Source: JBLFWJ01 sp047611425 | GTDB lineage: Bacteria; Bacteroidota; Bacteroidia; UBA10329 | Length of the DNA stretch: 15,920 bases | Assembly (NCBI GenBank): GCA_047611425.1 | Contig: JBLFWJ010000070.1 | Coordinates: forward strand, 1-15,920 | Reading direction: 5' to 3' | Shown: in pieces, positions 1-7,711 of the stretch | Layout: each line of letters begins with the position of its first letter | Position numbering within the stretch: the first letter of the stretch is position 1 | Notes under the pieces: model-generated | Told to the model about the DNA's origin: nothing | The model's input: only the letters and a program-made list of their open reading frames with translations | Databases searched by the model: none | Program-made: the position numbers and the translations under genes

Positions 1-341
1 GCCAACATTCCAACAATTCTTAAGCAGGATTGATACTCTGTCTTTGTACTAGAAAGCGCAATCAATTCTTGGCTTCGCTCCGTGTACATTAAGATTCCAT
101 AGTCAATTCCGTAAGTGACCAGGTTTGGTTCTTCGATTTTTCGGAATCGTTCTGTTTGAACCGTTGGCTTTTCATTTGGAAAGAGGTGCGCGTGCATTCG
201 AATTTTCCCTCTTCGCCTCAGGTCGAATTCAACCTGAGGACAGAATTTGTTCCACTCGCCATAGCTTTCGTATCCAACAATAGCGTCCCAAACTTTTTGG
301 ATAGGTGCATTGAAAACAAGCCGATGTTCAATCTTGCCCAT
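1..341 (-). CDS. SRPBCC-family (START/polyketide-cyclase fold) protein, 3' end outside window
   Basis: The reverse strand from the ATG at 341 stays open to the window edge, giving at least 113 residues; the stop lies beyond base 1. It begins MGKIEHRLVFNAPIQKVWDA, continues with YESYGEWNKFCPQV, and later has a hydrophobic LVTYGIDYGILMYTERSQELI. An N-terminal beta strand, then A-P-x-x-x-V-W, then a tryptophan in a Y-x-x-W-N/P-like motif is the usual signature of SRPBCC-fold proteins, which bind hydrophobic ligands in a deep cavity. The substrate cannot be read from sequence. Its ATG directly follows the TAA of the alcohol dehydrogenase gene (342-344) with no base between, so the two are almost certainly co-transcribed and perhaps translationally coupled. 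The fold call is fairly sure; the function is unknown. Confidence 0.8.
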   Translation of the reverse strand, partial: MGKIEHRLVFNAPIQKVWDAIVGYESYGEWNKFCPQVEFDLRRRGKIRMHAHLFPNEKPTVQTERFRKIEEPNLVTYGIDYGILMYTERSQELIALSSTKTEYQSCLRIVGML

Positions 342-1469
342 TTACAAGGCTTCTGAATAAAGCGCTCGAAAGTCATCACGAGAAACTGGCTTTGGGTTGT
401 TTGGATGACAGAAATCTGCAAACGCCAAGTCAGCCAGGTCGTCTAGATGCTCCTCCTTTACATCGATTTCACTTAAAGTAGTTGGGAGTCCGAGTCGATT
501 GTTCAAAGCAAAAAGTTCCTGGATTAAATCACCTGTCACACCTAATGCAGTCGCCATGTCATCAAATCGATCTTCAAATCCTGATCGATTGAATTTCATT
601 CCGTAAGTCAAATTGACTGCATTTGCTAATCCATGGTGGGTGTCTAATTTCTGGGAAAGTGGATGGGCCAATGAATGTACCACGCCCAAACCTTTTTGAA
701 ATGCCACGGCACCCATTAAACTGGCCAACATCATGTCGGATCTGGCTTGTTCATTATGCCCATCATGGGTCGCTTTTTCAAGTGACTTTCCTATCAATTT
801 GATTCCCTCCAACGCGATACCATCACACATTGGGTGATAGTTCTTGGCGATGTACGCCTCCATATTATGGGTCAATGCATCCATTCCGGTTGCCGCAGTT
901 ACAAATGGAGGTAGGTCAAATGTTAACGCTGGATCTGCAAATACCACACTTGCTAAAAGTTTTGGCGAGAAAAGAATCTTTTTTTGATGTGTTTCGTCAT
1001 CTGCAATAATTGCACTTCGGCCAACTTCACTACCGGTACCACTGGTGGTCGGAATCGTCACGAAATACGGCACCTCTTCCGTCACGAATTTATCTCCTCC
1101 AATCAGATCATCGTAGTCGAATAAATCTCGATGATGATTGATTGCCAAGGCAATTGAACGGGCAACGTCCATTGCGACACCACCTCCGAATCCAACAATA
1201 CAATCGCATCCTGATTCATTGTAGGCAGTTTTGCCATTTATCACGTCCGATTTCACAGGATTCTTATGCATCTCAGAATAAACGGATGGTTCGAGACCCG
1301 CCTTTTTTAAATCATCGATTGTTTCCAAAAAGAAGGGAAGCTTCCCCACAATTGGGTCAGTTACGAGCAGAGGTCGCGTGTATCCTTGGTTTTTAAGGTG
1401 TTGTGGAAGCTCCTTTACCGCTCCGATACCAAAACGGATTACAGTCGGGAAATTGAATTGGGAGATCAT
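342..1469 (-). CDS. Iron-containing (type III) alcohol dehydrogenase
   Basis: A 375-residue protein, the normal length for Fe-ADHs, which interconvert an alcohol and an aldehyde with NAD(P)H in the cytoplasm. The N-terminal dinucleotide-binding half shows the GFGGGVAMDVARS glycine motif (about 93-105) and TIPTTSGTGSEVG (138-150). The C-terminal helical half carries the four expected metal ligands: D197 and H201 in GMDALTH, H265 in VVHSLAHP and H279 in THHGLANA. The C-terminus HPNNPKPVSRDDF is also typical. The substrate cannot be named; relatives include lactaldehyde reductase and 4-hydroxybutyrate dehydrogenase. The gene is divergent from the T9SS protein gene, with 92 bp between the starts, and is followed directly by the SRPBCC gene. 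The ATG at 1469 fits the family start (MISQFNFPTVIRFG). Confidence 0.93.
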   Translation of the reverse strand: MISQFNFPTVIRFGIGAVKELPQHLKNQGYTRPLLVTDPIVGKLPFFLETIDDLKKAGLEPSVYSEMHKNPVKSDVINGKTAYNESGCDCIVGFGGGVAMDVARSIALAINHHRDLFDYDDLIGGDKFVTEEVPYFVTIPTTSGTGSEVGRSAIIADDETHQKKILFSPKLLASVVFADPALTFDLPPFVTAATGMDALTHNMEAYIAKNYHPMCDGIALEGIKLIGKSLEKATHDGHNEQARSDMMLASLMGAVAFQKGLGVVHSLAHPLSQKLDTHHGLANAVNLTYGMKFNRSGFEDRFDDMATALGVTGDLIQELFALNNRLGLPTTLSEIDVKEEHLDDLADLAFADFCHPNNPKPVSRDDFRALYSEAL

Positions 1470-1561
1470 TTAAATTTTAATTCTGACAATTTGTTTCTGT
1501 GTTTGTAAATCTACTCGCTAAATATCATCCGTATATTCGTGTCACTTCAAATTTTAGAAAC

Positions 1562-2050
1562 ATGAAAAACATTCTCTCTATCGCTTTATTCTCCATACCA
1601 ATGATGGTTGGAGCACAGTCTATCACACCAGATGTTATTGCCAGTGCTGGTAACCATTTTGAAAATGGAGGTGTTCAATTAAGTTGGACACTTGGTGAAA
1701 TTGCGGTAAGTACTTACGAGAATGGTGGAAATATCCTCACCGAAGGATTTCATCAACCGGAGTTGTTGATCACGAAGATTGAGGAGGTTAGTGAATTAGA
1801 CATGACCGTCAACATTTTCCCTAATCCAACAGCGGATTTCATCAACATAGAGTTTACTGGAAACGAGACCGACATGTTGGTTGAGCTCTTCGATATGAAT
1901 GGTAAAGAAGTTTCTCGAATTGATGTTCGTGCAAACCAGCCGGAAGTCGGAGTAAACGTTTCTGAGTTTGCAATCGGAGGTTACCTTTTAAGATTAACAG
2001 AAGAGAACGGGAAGTACGTTTCCGCTCATCAGATTCAAAAAAGTCGCTAA
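1562..2050 (+). CDS. Small secreted protein with T9SS type A sorting domain
   Basis: A 162-residue protein starting at ATG 1562 (MKNILSIALFSIPMMVGAQS), which gives a clean signal peptide with likely cleavage near residue 18. The frame is open further upstream to 1499, but that extension precedes the signal peptide and is unlikely to be translated. Residues 24-67 contain SAGNHF...LSWTLGE...TYENGGNILTEGFHQPE, a motif common in small Bacteroidetes secreted proteins (S-x-G, SWT-x-GE, LTQGFHQP). Residues about 83-162 match the Por/T9SS C-terminal domain: NIFPNPTADFINIEF, VELFDMNGKEV, and GGYLLRLT near the end. The protein should cross the inner membrane by Sec and the outer membrane by type IX secretion, then be surface-attached or released. 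There is almost no cargo besides these two parts. A possible -7 box TATATTCG lies at 1532-1539, without a well-spaced -33 box. Confidence 0.88.
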   Translation: MKNILSIALFSIPMMVGAQSITPDVIASAGNHFENGGVQLSWTLGEIAVSTYENGGNILTEGFHQPELLITKIEEVSELDMTVNIFPNPTADFINIEFTGNETDMLVELFDMNGKEVSRIDVRANQPEVGVNVSEFAIGGYLLRLTEENGKYVSAHQIQKSR

Positions 2051-2070
2051 TTCAAACTAGCTAGAATTTG

Positions 2071-2105
2071 AAAAGCCCAACCACATTGTGGTTGGGCTTT
2101 TTTTA
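2071..2105 (+). terminator. Strong intrinsic terminator, probably bidirectional
   Basis: A perfect 14-bp stem (2071-2084 with 2088-2101) closes on the 3-base loop ATT; the core is GCCCAACCAC paired with GTGGTTGGGC. The right arm runs into TTTTTTT on the plus strand and the left arm begins with AAAA, so on the minus strand the hairpin also ends in a short U tract. It lies 20 bases after the T9SS protein gene and 16 bases after the stop of the opposing glucosaminidase gene, where a shared terminator would sit. Confidence 0.92.
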
Positions 2106-2121
2106 TTGCATTTAAGTTTGG

Positions 2122-3123
2122 TTATTTCCTTGGTTTACGCAACCAGATTTTCTGACCTGGTTCCGTTTCGGTATCAACCGCAATGCCGTTGTATTTGGCA
2201 ATCTTGGTCAACTTAACGCCATATTCTTGAGAGATCCACTTAAGGCTTTCGTTTCGCGCAGCGATATGGTAATCGGCCTTTCGTGTTTTATTCTTTTTCG
2301 GTTGCAGGTAAAGCAACATGCCCTCTTCCAATTGATCGGTGCTTACGAGGTCGTTGTATTTGTCGAACTGCCACTTGCGCATGCCTAACAAACGCTCTAG
2401 GCCATCAAATGTATCACCATCCTTAATCCGAATAAACTTGATGCCATTACGTTGATATAATTGCCGATTAAAAGCCGACACAATCGACTTGTCGTTGTGT
2501 TTGACCTCCGTTGCAGGTTTTTCAGTTTTGTCTTTTTTCTCCTTCGGAAGTTTCGCTCCTCCCTTTGGAGCCTTTTTCATCTTATCGTATTTGGCAAGAT
2601 CGTTCTCTTCAATAATCTTAATCAACAAAGCAGGATACTTAGGATTAGTAGCGTAACCGGCTTTTTTCAATCCTCGAGCCCAGCCCTTGTAATCAGTCAA
2701 CTTTAGTTTGAAAAGATCAGCGTATCGATCTCGGCCTTTCAAAAAGGCTGAGTGATCTTTATAACTGTCGAACACTGAACCGTACGCTCGAAAGCACTCA
2801 TCCTTGGCATCGTCATCCATGTAATGCTTCTTGCCTTGCCACATGCCATGGCATTTTATGCCGAAGTGATTTTTCGCCTTTTTCGCCAACGAGCTATTGC
2901 CATCGCCACTTTCCAGAATGCCTTGTGCAAGAGTGATACTGGCTGGAACGCCACTTAACTTCATCTCCTCAACGGCAAACCCAGCGTACATATTAATGTA
3001 GTCTGCTCGGGAATACCGCGTGTTTTTCTTGCCATCTTTTGGCTGGGTAAATGCCATAATCGGTAGAACTAGTGCAAAGCACAGCACTCCGAATGCGAAT
3101 CGAATAGTCCTCTTCAAAATCAT
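2122..3123 (-). CDS. Secreted GH73-type N-acetylglucosaminidase with C-terminal LysM-like repeats
   Basis: A 333-residue protein with a signal peptide (residues 1 to about 26, ending PIMAFTQ). Residues about 40-180 form a glucosaminidase domain: SGVPASITLAQGILESGDGNS holds the likely catalytic glutamate E71, followed by NHFGIKCHG (85-93), FRAYGSVFDSYKDHSAFL (111-128) and GYATNPKYP (156-164). Such enzymes cut the glycan strands of peptidoglycan. A lysine-rich linker (about 180-206) leads to two LysM-like segments, about 228-275 and 285-330, the last ending EPGQKIWLRKP; these would bind peptidoglycan. It is on the same strand as, and 76 bp downstream of, the murB-associated cluster. A -7-like TACTTTCA lies at 3128-3135, only 4 bases before the ATG. 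A role in cell-wall turnover or daughter-cell separation is inferred. Confidence 0.9.
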   Translation of the reverse strand: MILKRTIRFAFGVLCFALVLPIMAFTQPKDGKKNTRYSRADYINMYAGFAVEEMKLSGVPASITLAQGILESGDGNSSLAKKAKNHFGIKCHGMWQGKKHYMDDDAKDECFRAYGSVFDSYKDHSAFLKGRDRYADLFKLKLTDYKGWARGLKKAGYATNPKYPALLIKIIEENDLAKYDKMKKAPKGGAKLPKEKKDKTEKPATEVKHNDKSIVSAFNRQLYQRNGIKFIRIKDGDTFDGLERLLGMRKWQFDKYNDLVSTDQLEEGMLLYLQPKKNKTRKADYHIAARNESLKWISQEYGVKLTKIAKYNGIAVDTETEPGQKIWLRKPRK

Positions 3124-3199
3124 TTGTTGAAAGTACCTGAGTGGAAAACCATGAACGTTGAATTACGCCTCATGTTTTACACACACCACTGTTAATGCC

Positions 3200-3733
3200 T
3201 CACTGCGACAGCTCTTGCTCGAGTCTAGCTCCGTTGTCTCGAAACAAATTGTAATAACGAGTATTGATGTTAATCTGCTTCAACATCCAATGTTGATCGT
3301 TTTCGTTATCCGTTTCAAACATTGCATCGAAGTTGCTCTCCGTGTCTTCTTGAATCCAGTCTAGCAATGTTTTTCCGTCCGCTTCGATGGCATTTAAATC
3401 GACTTTAGCTTCATAAACAAAGAAGAAGGCGACACTCAGTGCATCTTCAAATACAACCTTACGTAGCAACGTTCCACCTGCAAATCCAGGTTCATCTCTA
3501 CAGATGATGCAGTCGTAATTTTCACGCGACCACTTGAGGATTTTTGACAGGCTCTGCTCTCCACTTTTTTTCTGAAGTTGGTATTTAACCAAATATGCCT
3601 TGTTGTTTTCAATGCTACTGCAAACGCTTTTTCTGAATGAACTACTGGAAAGACGACCACAATCTTTCTCTTGGCTTTGGGCAATTGTGCCCAACGAAAG
3701 TGCTACCACAAACGAAATAACCTTATACCACAT
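3200..3733 (-). CDS. Small secreted cysteine-containing protein, possible ankyrin-like half-repeat
   Basis: The frame is open from 3829, but I place the start at ATG 3733, because MWYKVISFVVALSLGTIAQSQ then forms a signal peptide at the very N-terminus; the longer form would overlap murB by about 100 bp. The chosen start gives 177 residues and overlaps the 3' end of murB by 11 bp, indicating translational coupling. The mature part has four cysteines (25, 38, 75, 78), the last two as CIIC, suggesting disulfides in the periplasm. Residues about 109-128 (AKVDLNAIEADGKTLLDWIQ) resemble the second half of an ankyrin repeat; I see no clear second repeat. I do not recognise the family. Its place behind waaA and murB suggests an envelope role, but no function can be assigned. 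Confidence 0.75.
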   Translation of the reverse strand: MWYKVISFVVALSLGTIAQSQEKDCGRLSSSSFRKSVCSSIENNKAYLVKYQLQKKSGEQSLSKILKWSRENYDCIICRDEPGFAGGTLLRKVVFEDALSVAFFFVYEAKVDLNAIEADGKTLLDWIQEDTESNFDAMFETDNENDQHWMLKQININTRYYNLFRDNGARLEQELSQ

Positions 3734-4733
3734 TGACTTCTCTTTCCAATTGAATTCCAAATTTGTCTTTGACTGATTGCAGAATCTGTTCTGAAAGATC
3801 AAATATTTCTGACCCATTGCTGCCACCATAATTCACCAAGACAAGTGCTTGATCTCCATGGCTTCCACAGTTTCCGATTTTCTTTCCTTTCCAACCACAT
3901 TGTTCTACCAACCAACCCGCTGCAAGTTTAATTCCGTTTGGAGCTTGATAATTCGGAACATTTGGAAACTTGTTCTGAAGTTTTTCGAACGTTGATTTTT
4001 CAATAACTGGGTTCTTGAAAAAGCTGCCTGCGTTTCCTAATTCTTTTGGATCCGGCAATTTGGATTGACGAATGTTGATCACCGCTTGTGAAACATCTGA
4101 AATAGTTGGGTCACTTATTCCTTTATTGGATAATTCACTTTCGATCGCCCCATAACTGGTATTGAGTGTTGGATTCTTTTTAAGTCGAAGCTGAACAGAA
4201 ACAATCATGAATTGTCCTTTCAATATTCGTTTGAAAACTGATTCTCGATAACCGAATTCACACTCTAGATTTGAGAAAGTTCGGGATTCCAATGTATCGA
4301 GATTCATTGCGGTCAATTCTTCAAATACATCTTTAATCTCAACACCATAAGCACCAATATTCTGCATAGGTGCAGCGCCAACACTGCCTGGAATGAGTGA
4401 TAAATTTTCAATTCCACCCCAACCATTTTTAACAGAATGAAGCACCAAACTATGCCACACCTCTCCAGCTCCCACTTCAACTAGAACGGAGTCTTCATCT
4501 TCTTCAATTACAGAGATTCCAGTAATCTGATTCAGGATTGCTAGGCCATCAAAATCTTGAGTAAATAGAATGTTGCTGCCTCCGCCAAGGATTAATCTTG
4601 GTAACTGATTAACAGATTCATTTTTCAGGATTGAACGAACATCATCAACAGATTTCACCACTGCCATGAATCGAGTTTTGGCTTCAATTCCAAAGGTGTT
4701 GTACTGCTGAAGACTTACGTTTTCGCGAATCAT
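3723..4733 (-). CDS. murB: UDP-N-acetylenolpyruvoylglucosamine reductase MurB
   Basis: MurB is a cytoplasmic FAD enzyme that reduces UDP-GlcNAc-enolpyruvate to UDP-MurNAc with NADPH, the second committed step of peptidoglycan synthesis. The 336 residues match the type I (E. coli-like) length. Visible motifs: YNTFGIEAKTRF (11-22), LILGGGSNILF (47-57) of the FAD-binding domain, SLIPGSVGAAPMQNIGAYGVE (112-132), FGYRESVFK (160-168), GNAGSFFKNP (233-242) and APNGIKLAAGWLVEQCGWKG (264-283). By alignment to the E. coli enzyme the catalytic residues would be R163, S237 and E332 near the C-terminus (REVNVV). It starts 33 bp after the waaA stop and its own stop overlaps the next gene, so it is in the middle of a minus-strand operon. 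Confidence 0.97.
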   Translation of the reverse strand: MIRENVSLQQYNTFGIEAKTRFMAVVKSVDDVRSILKNESVNQLPRLILGGGSNILFTQDFDGLAILNQITGISVIEEDEDSVLVEVGAGEVWHSLVLHSVKNGWGGIENLSLIPGSVGAAPMQNIGAYGVEIKDVFEELTAMNLDTLESRTFSNLECEFGYRESVFKRILKGQFMIVSVQLRLKKNPTLNTSYGAIESELSNKGISDPTISDVSQAVINIRQSKLPDPKELGNAGSFFKNPVIEKSTFEKLQNKFPNVPNYQAPNGIKLAAGWLVEQCGWKGKKIGNCGSHGDQALVLVNYGGSNGSEIFDLSEQILQSVKDKFGIQLEREVNVV

Positions 4734-4766
4734 GATTTGGCGAAATTACCCAAAGCCAAAACCGAC

Positions 4767-5999
4767 TTAGTTCTCATTTTTGGTAGTTATGCCCAAAGCA
4801 TCGTGAATAGCTGCTGCCACGATTTTTGTTGCTCCCGTCTTGGAGTTCATGAACGCCTGAATTTGATTCTGCAATTGTGGGTTGTCCTGATTCAACCAAT
4901 TGTTGAGAGTAACGGTAAACCCATCGGGTGTTGAGAGTTTTGTGGCGAAACCAGCTGTTTCCATATCATCAGCTTCTGGATGTCCGCGGGTTTTGTGTCC
5001 GTAAATAACAGGGACACCAAATGCGCTGGCTTCTAAAATGTTGTGTAAACCAGGGCCGAAAGCACCTCCGATATAGGCTACATCAGCAACTTTATAGAGA
5101 CTACTTAATAAACCAATGTTATCGATGATTAAAACCTGAGAATCGGGTTTGTCCGTTTTGGAGAATCGCGCAGCATCCGGAAACAATTTTTGAATACCAT
5201 TAATATGGCTCGCAGAAATATCATGAGGAGCGATGATTACTTTTAATTCCTCGGGCCACTTTGCCCTTGATTTTGCAAGCATTTTTTCGTCTTCGGGCCA
5301 AGTGCTACCTGCGACAAGAATTCGATTATTACCACAAAATTCCGAAATGGAACCGGGAACCTGTGCATCTTTTACATGCCCCATTACACGGTCGTATCGC
5401 GTGTCTCCGGAAACCTCTGACATAATGCTGATCGACTTTAGAAGATTGTGAGAAGCGGTTTCCTGAACATGGATGGCGTTAAAAAGCTTGAGCATATTCT
5501 TGCCAATGGCCCCGTGAGGCTTGAAGAAATATTGGTCGTTGGTAAACCGTGCCGCAAATAGAATAAGCTTGCTTCCAGATTTCTTGGCAGCTTCAAGGTG
5601 ATTCTTCCAAAGATCATATTTGGTCATCACCGACACATCGGGTCGAATCAAATTGATTACCCGATTTGCATTCGCTTTTGTATCCAGCGGCATGTAAAAA
5701 GTTAGATCCGCAATAGGGTGATCTTTTCGGTAATTGTATCCTGAAGGAGAAAAGAAGCTGACTACAATTGAATTTGTAGAATCTGCTTTTTTCAATGCCT
5801 GCATCACAGGAAGCGCTTGTTCAAATTCACCAAGACTAGAGGTATGAAACCAGATTACTTTGCCTTCTGCGCGTTTCCAGCGCTCGAGTTTGACCCATTG
5901 CTTTTTACGGCCTTCAATCCAATCTTTGCTTTTTGCATTAAAGAAAGAATGGAAGCGAATGCCCAGTCCAAAAAGCCTAATGCCAAGATCATAAAGCAT
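4767..5999 (-). CDS. waaA: 3-deoxy-D-manno-octulosonic acid (Kdo) transferase
   Basis: A 410-residue GT30-family glycosyltransferase that adds Kdo from CMP-Kdo to a lipid A precursor on the cytoplasmic face of the inner membrane, building the LPS inner core. The N-terminus (LYDLGIRLFGLGIRF) is the usual membrane-associated segment. WFHTSSLGEFEQALPVMQAL (50-69) contains the conserved GE, with E58 as the likely catalytic base. Further motifs are VSGDTRYDRV (about 204-213), VAGSTWPEDEKML and, in the CMP-binding half, YIGGAFGPGLHNILEASAFGVPVIYGH with the conserved G-x-H-N-x-x-E pattern. The last gives strong support to the call. The gene begins 11 bp after the stop of the upstream outer-membrane-protein gene. 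Whether it transfers one or two Kdo units cannot be read from sequence. Confidence 0.96.
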   Translation of the reverse strand: MLYDLGIRLFGLGIRFHSFFNAKSKDWIEGRKKQWVKLERWKRAEGKVIWFHTSSLGEFEQALPVMQALKKADSTNSIVVSFFSPSGYNYRKDHPIADLTFYMPLDTKANANRVINLIRPDVSVMTKYDLWKNHLEAAKKSGSKLILFAARFTNDQYFFKPHGAIGKNMLKLFNAIHVQETASHNLLKSISIMSEVSGDTRYDRVMGHVKDAQVPGSISEFCGNNRILVAGSTWPEDEKMLAKSRAKWPEELKVIIAPHDISASHINGIQKLFPDAARFSKTDKPDSQVLIIDNIGLLSSLYKVADVAYIGGAFGPGLHNILEASAFGVPVIYGHKTRGHPEADDMETAGFATKLSTPDGFTVTLNNWLNQDNPQLQNQIQAFMNSKTGATKIVAAAIHDALGITTKNEN

Positions 6000-6010
6000 G
6001 GCCAGCCGTA

Positions 6011-6769
6011 TCAGTCAAAATAGAATTCGTCAGGCTTGTTTGGGTAGAATGGTAGCATCCAACCAATTCTGATTCCAATCAACATATCGAACCGATCAGC
6101 GGTTAATGGGCCCCCGGTTAAAAGGTCATAACTACGCCTGCCTTTCGTGAATCCTTCCACAATTTCCACTCCTCCGTAAAAATTTAACAGACGAGTATTG
6201 CTTTGAAAACTGTACCCAATAAACTGTCGCAAGTAAACACCACTGGTTTTACGATCGTACAATTTCACGTAATCTCCTTCCAATTGAGGAACAAGATTCT
6301 CTTCGACATCGTATTTTATCCAATGGTCCATGTAGCCAACCCCAAGGGTGGTTATTACTCCTGAATTAGCATTGGCTTGAAGGAATTTCCAAACTTTCCC
6401 AAATTCAATGCCCACCATGTATCCTTCTTCCTCTACACTGATCAAAGCACCCTCTCCATCAATGTTGATGATGGAACCATTCGTATTAATCAAGGGTTCA
6501 AGAATGTCTTCCCAACGGTTCACGTTATTGCCAAAAAGATACTGGCCATGAAATCCAACCTGCCAATTGTTCTTGAATTTGTAAACGACTTCACCCCCAA
6601 TTCCGGAATTCCATCCAAATCGAGTTTTCATATCCATTTCTGGAAATTGAAATCCGTACGATACTTTCAGCACAACCCCAGAAATTACAGAATCCTTCAC
6701 GTTGATTACCTGCGAAATAGAAATCGCTGGTAAAGCAAGAAGAGAGATGATAATCAGGAACCGTTTCAT
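6011..6769 (-). CDS. Predicted outer-membrane beta-barrel protein of unknown function
   Basis: A 252-residue protein. I choose ATG 6769 (MKRFLIIISLLALPAISISQ) over an in-frame TTG at 6778, because it gives a standard signal peptide with cleavage near SISQ. The rest alternates polar and aromatic or hydrophobic residues in short strands, for example GIGGEVVYKFKNNWQVGFHG, GVYLRQFIGYSFQ and DMLIGIRIGWMLPFY. Glycine and aromatic girdles like these are typical of 8- to 12-stranded outer-membrane barrels in Bacteroidetes. It ends 11 bp ahead of waaA, so it heads the operon. The barrel and the envelope location are inferred from pattern and context. I do not recognise a named family. Confidence 0.78.
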   Translation of the reverse strand: MKRFLIIISLLALPAISISQVINVKDSVISGVVLKVSYGFQFPEMDMKTRFGWNSGIGGEVVYKFKNNWQVGFHGQYLFGNNVNRWEDILEPLINTNGSIINIDGEGALISVEEEGYMVGIEFGKVWKFLQANANSGVITTLGVGYMDHWIKYDVEENLVPQLEGDYVKLYDRKTSGVYLRQFIGYSFQSNTRLLNFYGGVEIVEGFTKGRRSYDLLTGGPLTADRFDMLIGIRIGWMLPFYPNKPDEFYFD

Positions 6770-6775
6770 AGTCGG

Positions 6776-6783
6776 CAAAGGTA
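6776..6783 (-). promoter_or_regulatory. Candidate -7 box TACCTTTG next to the outer-membrane-protein start
   Basis: Read on the minus strand, TACCTTTG is a perfect match to the Bacteroidetes -7 consensus TAnnTTTG. Only six bases separate it from the ATG at 6769, so transcription would begin at or very close to the start codon. No good TTTG-type -33 box is found 17-23 bases upstream. It could be a chance match, although it is the only clear candidate in this 169-bp divergent gap for the minus strand. Confidence 0.35.
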
Positions 6784-6864
6784 TATGATCAGATCAGGCA
6801 GTTGCATTTGTAAATCGGGTGTTGAATTTTGCCGAAGACAGGCAATTAAACGGACATTCATCAC

Positions 6865-6895
6865 TTTTATTACCGCCTTCCGATCACTACTTTCG
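6865..6895 (+). promoter_or_regulatory. Candidate promoter for the etfBA operon
   Basis: TACTTTCG at 6888-6895 matches the Bacteroidetes -7 consensus TAnnTTTG at all but one position. TTTT at 6865-6868 lies 19 bases upstream, the expected spacing, and differs by one base from a TTTG -33 box. Transcription would start near 6900, leaving a leader of about 35-40 bases before the etfB ATG at 6939. Confidence 0.42.
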
Positions 6896-6938
6896 CAACC
6901 CGATTTTACAACCCCTTACGCACGTAAAAACTTAATAA

Positions 6939-7679
6939 ATGAAGATTTTAGTTCCTATAAGTAAAGTGCCTGATACAACAGCAAAAATTGCTTTTGTAGA
7001 TGGCGACACAAAGTTTGACGAAAATGGAGTTCAATGGATTGTTAATCCATATGATGAGTGGTACGCATTAGTCCGCGCCCTAGAGATTACCGAAACAAGC
7101 GGTGGCACAGTTACCGTAATTAACGTTGGTGATGCAGGTTCGGATCCAGTGATTAGAAAAGCGCTGGCAATTGGTGCAACAGACGCGGTTCGTGTTGATG
7201 CCCAGCCAACTGAGGCATTTTTTGTTGCAAAGCAGATTGCATCGTACGCATCTGAAAATGGCTACGATATGGTTCTTCTTGGAAAAGAGACCATCGATTT
7301 CAACGGATCCGAAGTAGGAGGAATGGTTGCGGAATTTATGGATGCACCGTACATCTCACTTGCTTCAAAACTTGATGTGAATGGTGGAATGGCAACATTA
7401 GAAAGAAGTATTGAAGGTGGAGTTGAAACAGTTGATGTTACACTTCCTTTGGTAGCAAGTGCTTCTAAAGGGATGTCGGAACAAAGGATTCCGAACATGA
7501 GAGGAATTATGGCGGCCAGATCAAAGCCACTTACTGTTGTTCCTGCTGTTGATGTGGCAAAGGTGACTTCCTTTGATAAGTACGGGCTTCCTCCAGCAAA
7601 ATCATCTGTTAGGTTGGTTGATCCCGAGAATGTTCAAGAGTTGGTTGATTTGCTTCACAACGAAGCAAAAGCCATTTAA
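6939..7679 (+). CDS. etfB: Electron transfer flavoprotein, beta subunit
   Basis: A 246-residue ETF beta subunit, the smaller half of the soluble heterodimer that collects electrons from acyl-CoA dehydrogenases and related flavoenzymes and passes them to ETF:quinone oxidoreductase. MKILVPISKVPDTTAKIAF at the N-terminus, NPYDEWYALVRALE (36-49), LLGKETIDFNGSEVGGMVAEF and LPLVASASKGMSEQRIPN are characteristic. The LPLVASAS...PN segment corresponds to the partner-recognition loop and its anchor. The nucleotide-binding fold in this subunit normally holds AMP. The etfA gene follows after 32 bp on the same strand, in the common beta-then-alpha order. With no sign of bifurcating partner genes, a classical fatty-acid or amino-acid oxidation role is the most likely. 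Confidence 0.96.
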   Translation: MKILVPISKVPDTTAKIAFVDGDTKFDENGVQWIVNPYDEWYALVRALEITETSGGTVTVINVGDAGSDPVIRKALAIGATDAVRVDAQPTEAFFVAKQIASYASENGYDMVLLGKETIDFNGSEVGGMVAEFMDAPYISLASKLDVNGGMATLERSIEGGVETVDVTLPLVASASKGMSEQRIPNMRGIMAARSKPLTVVPAVDVAKVTSFDKYGLPPAKSSVRLVDPENVQELVDLLHNEAKAI

Positions 7680-7711
7680 TCACCTAAGTCCAATCCTTTT
7701 AAAAAGAAATT

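Noticed and set aside
1502..1539. TTTG (1502-1505) plus TATATTCG (1532-1539) as a promoter of the T9SS protein gene
   Set aside because: Spacing of 26 bases is outside the usual 17-23; the -7 box alone is mentioned with the gene.
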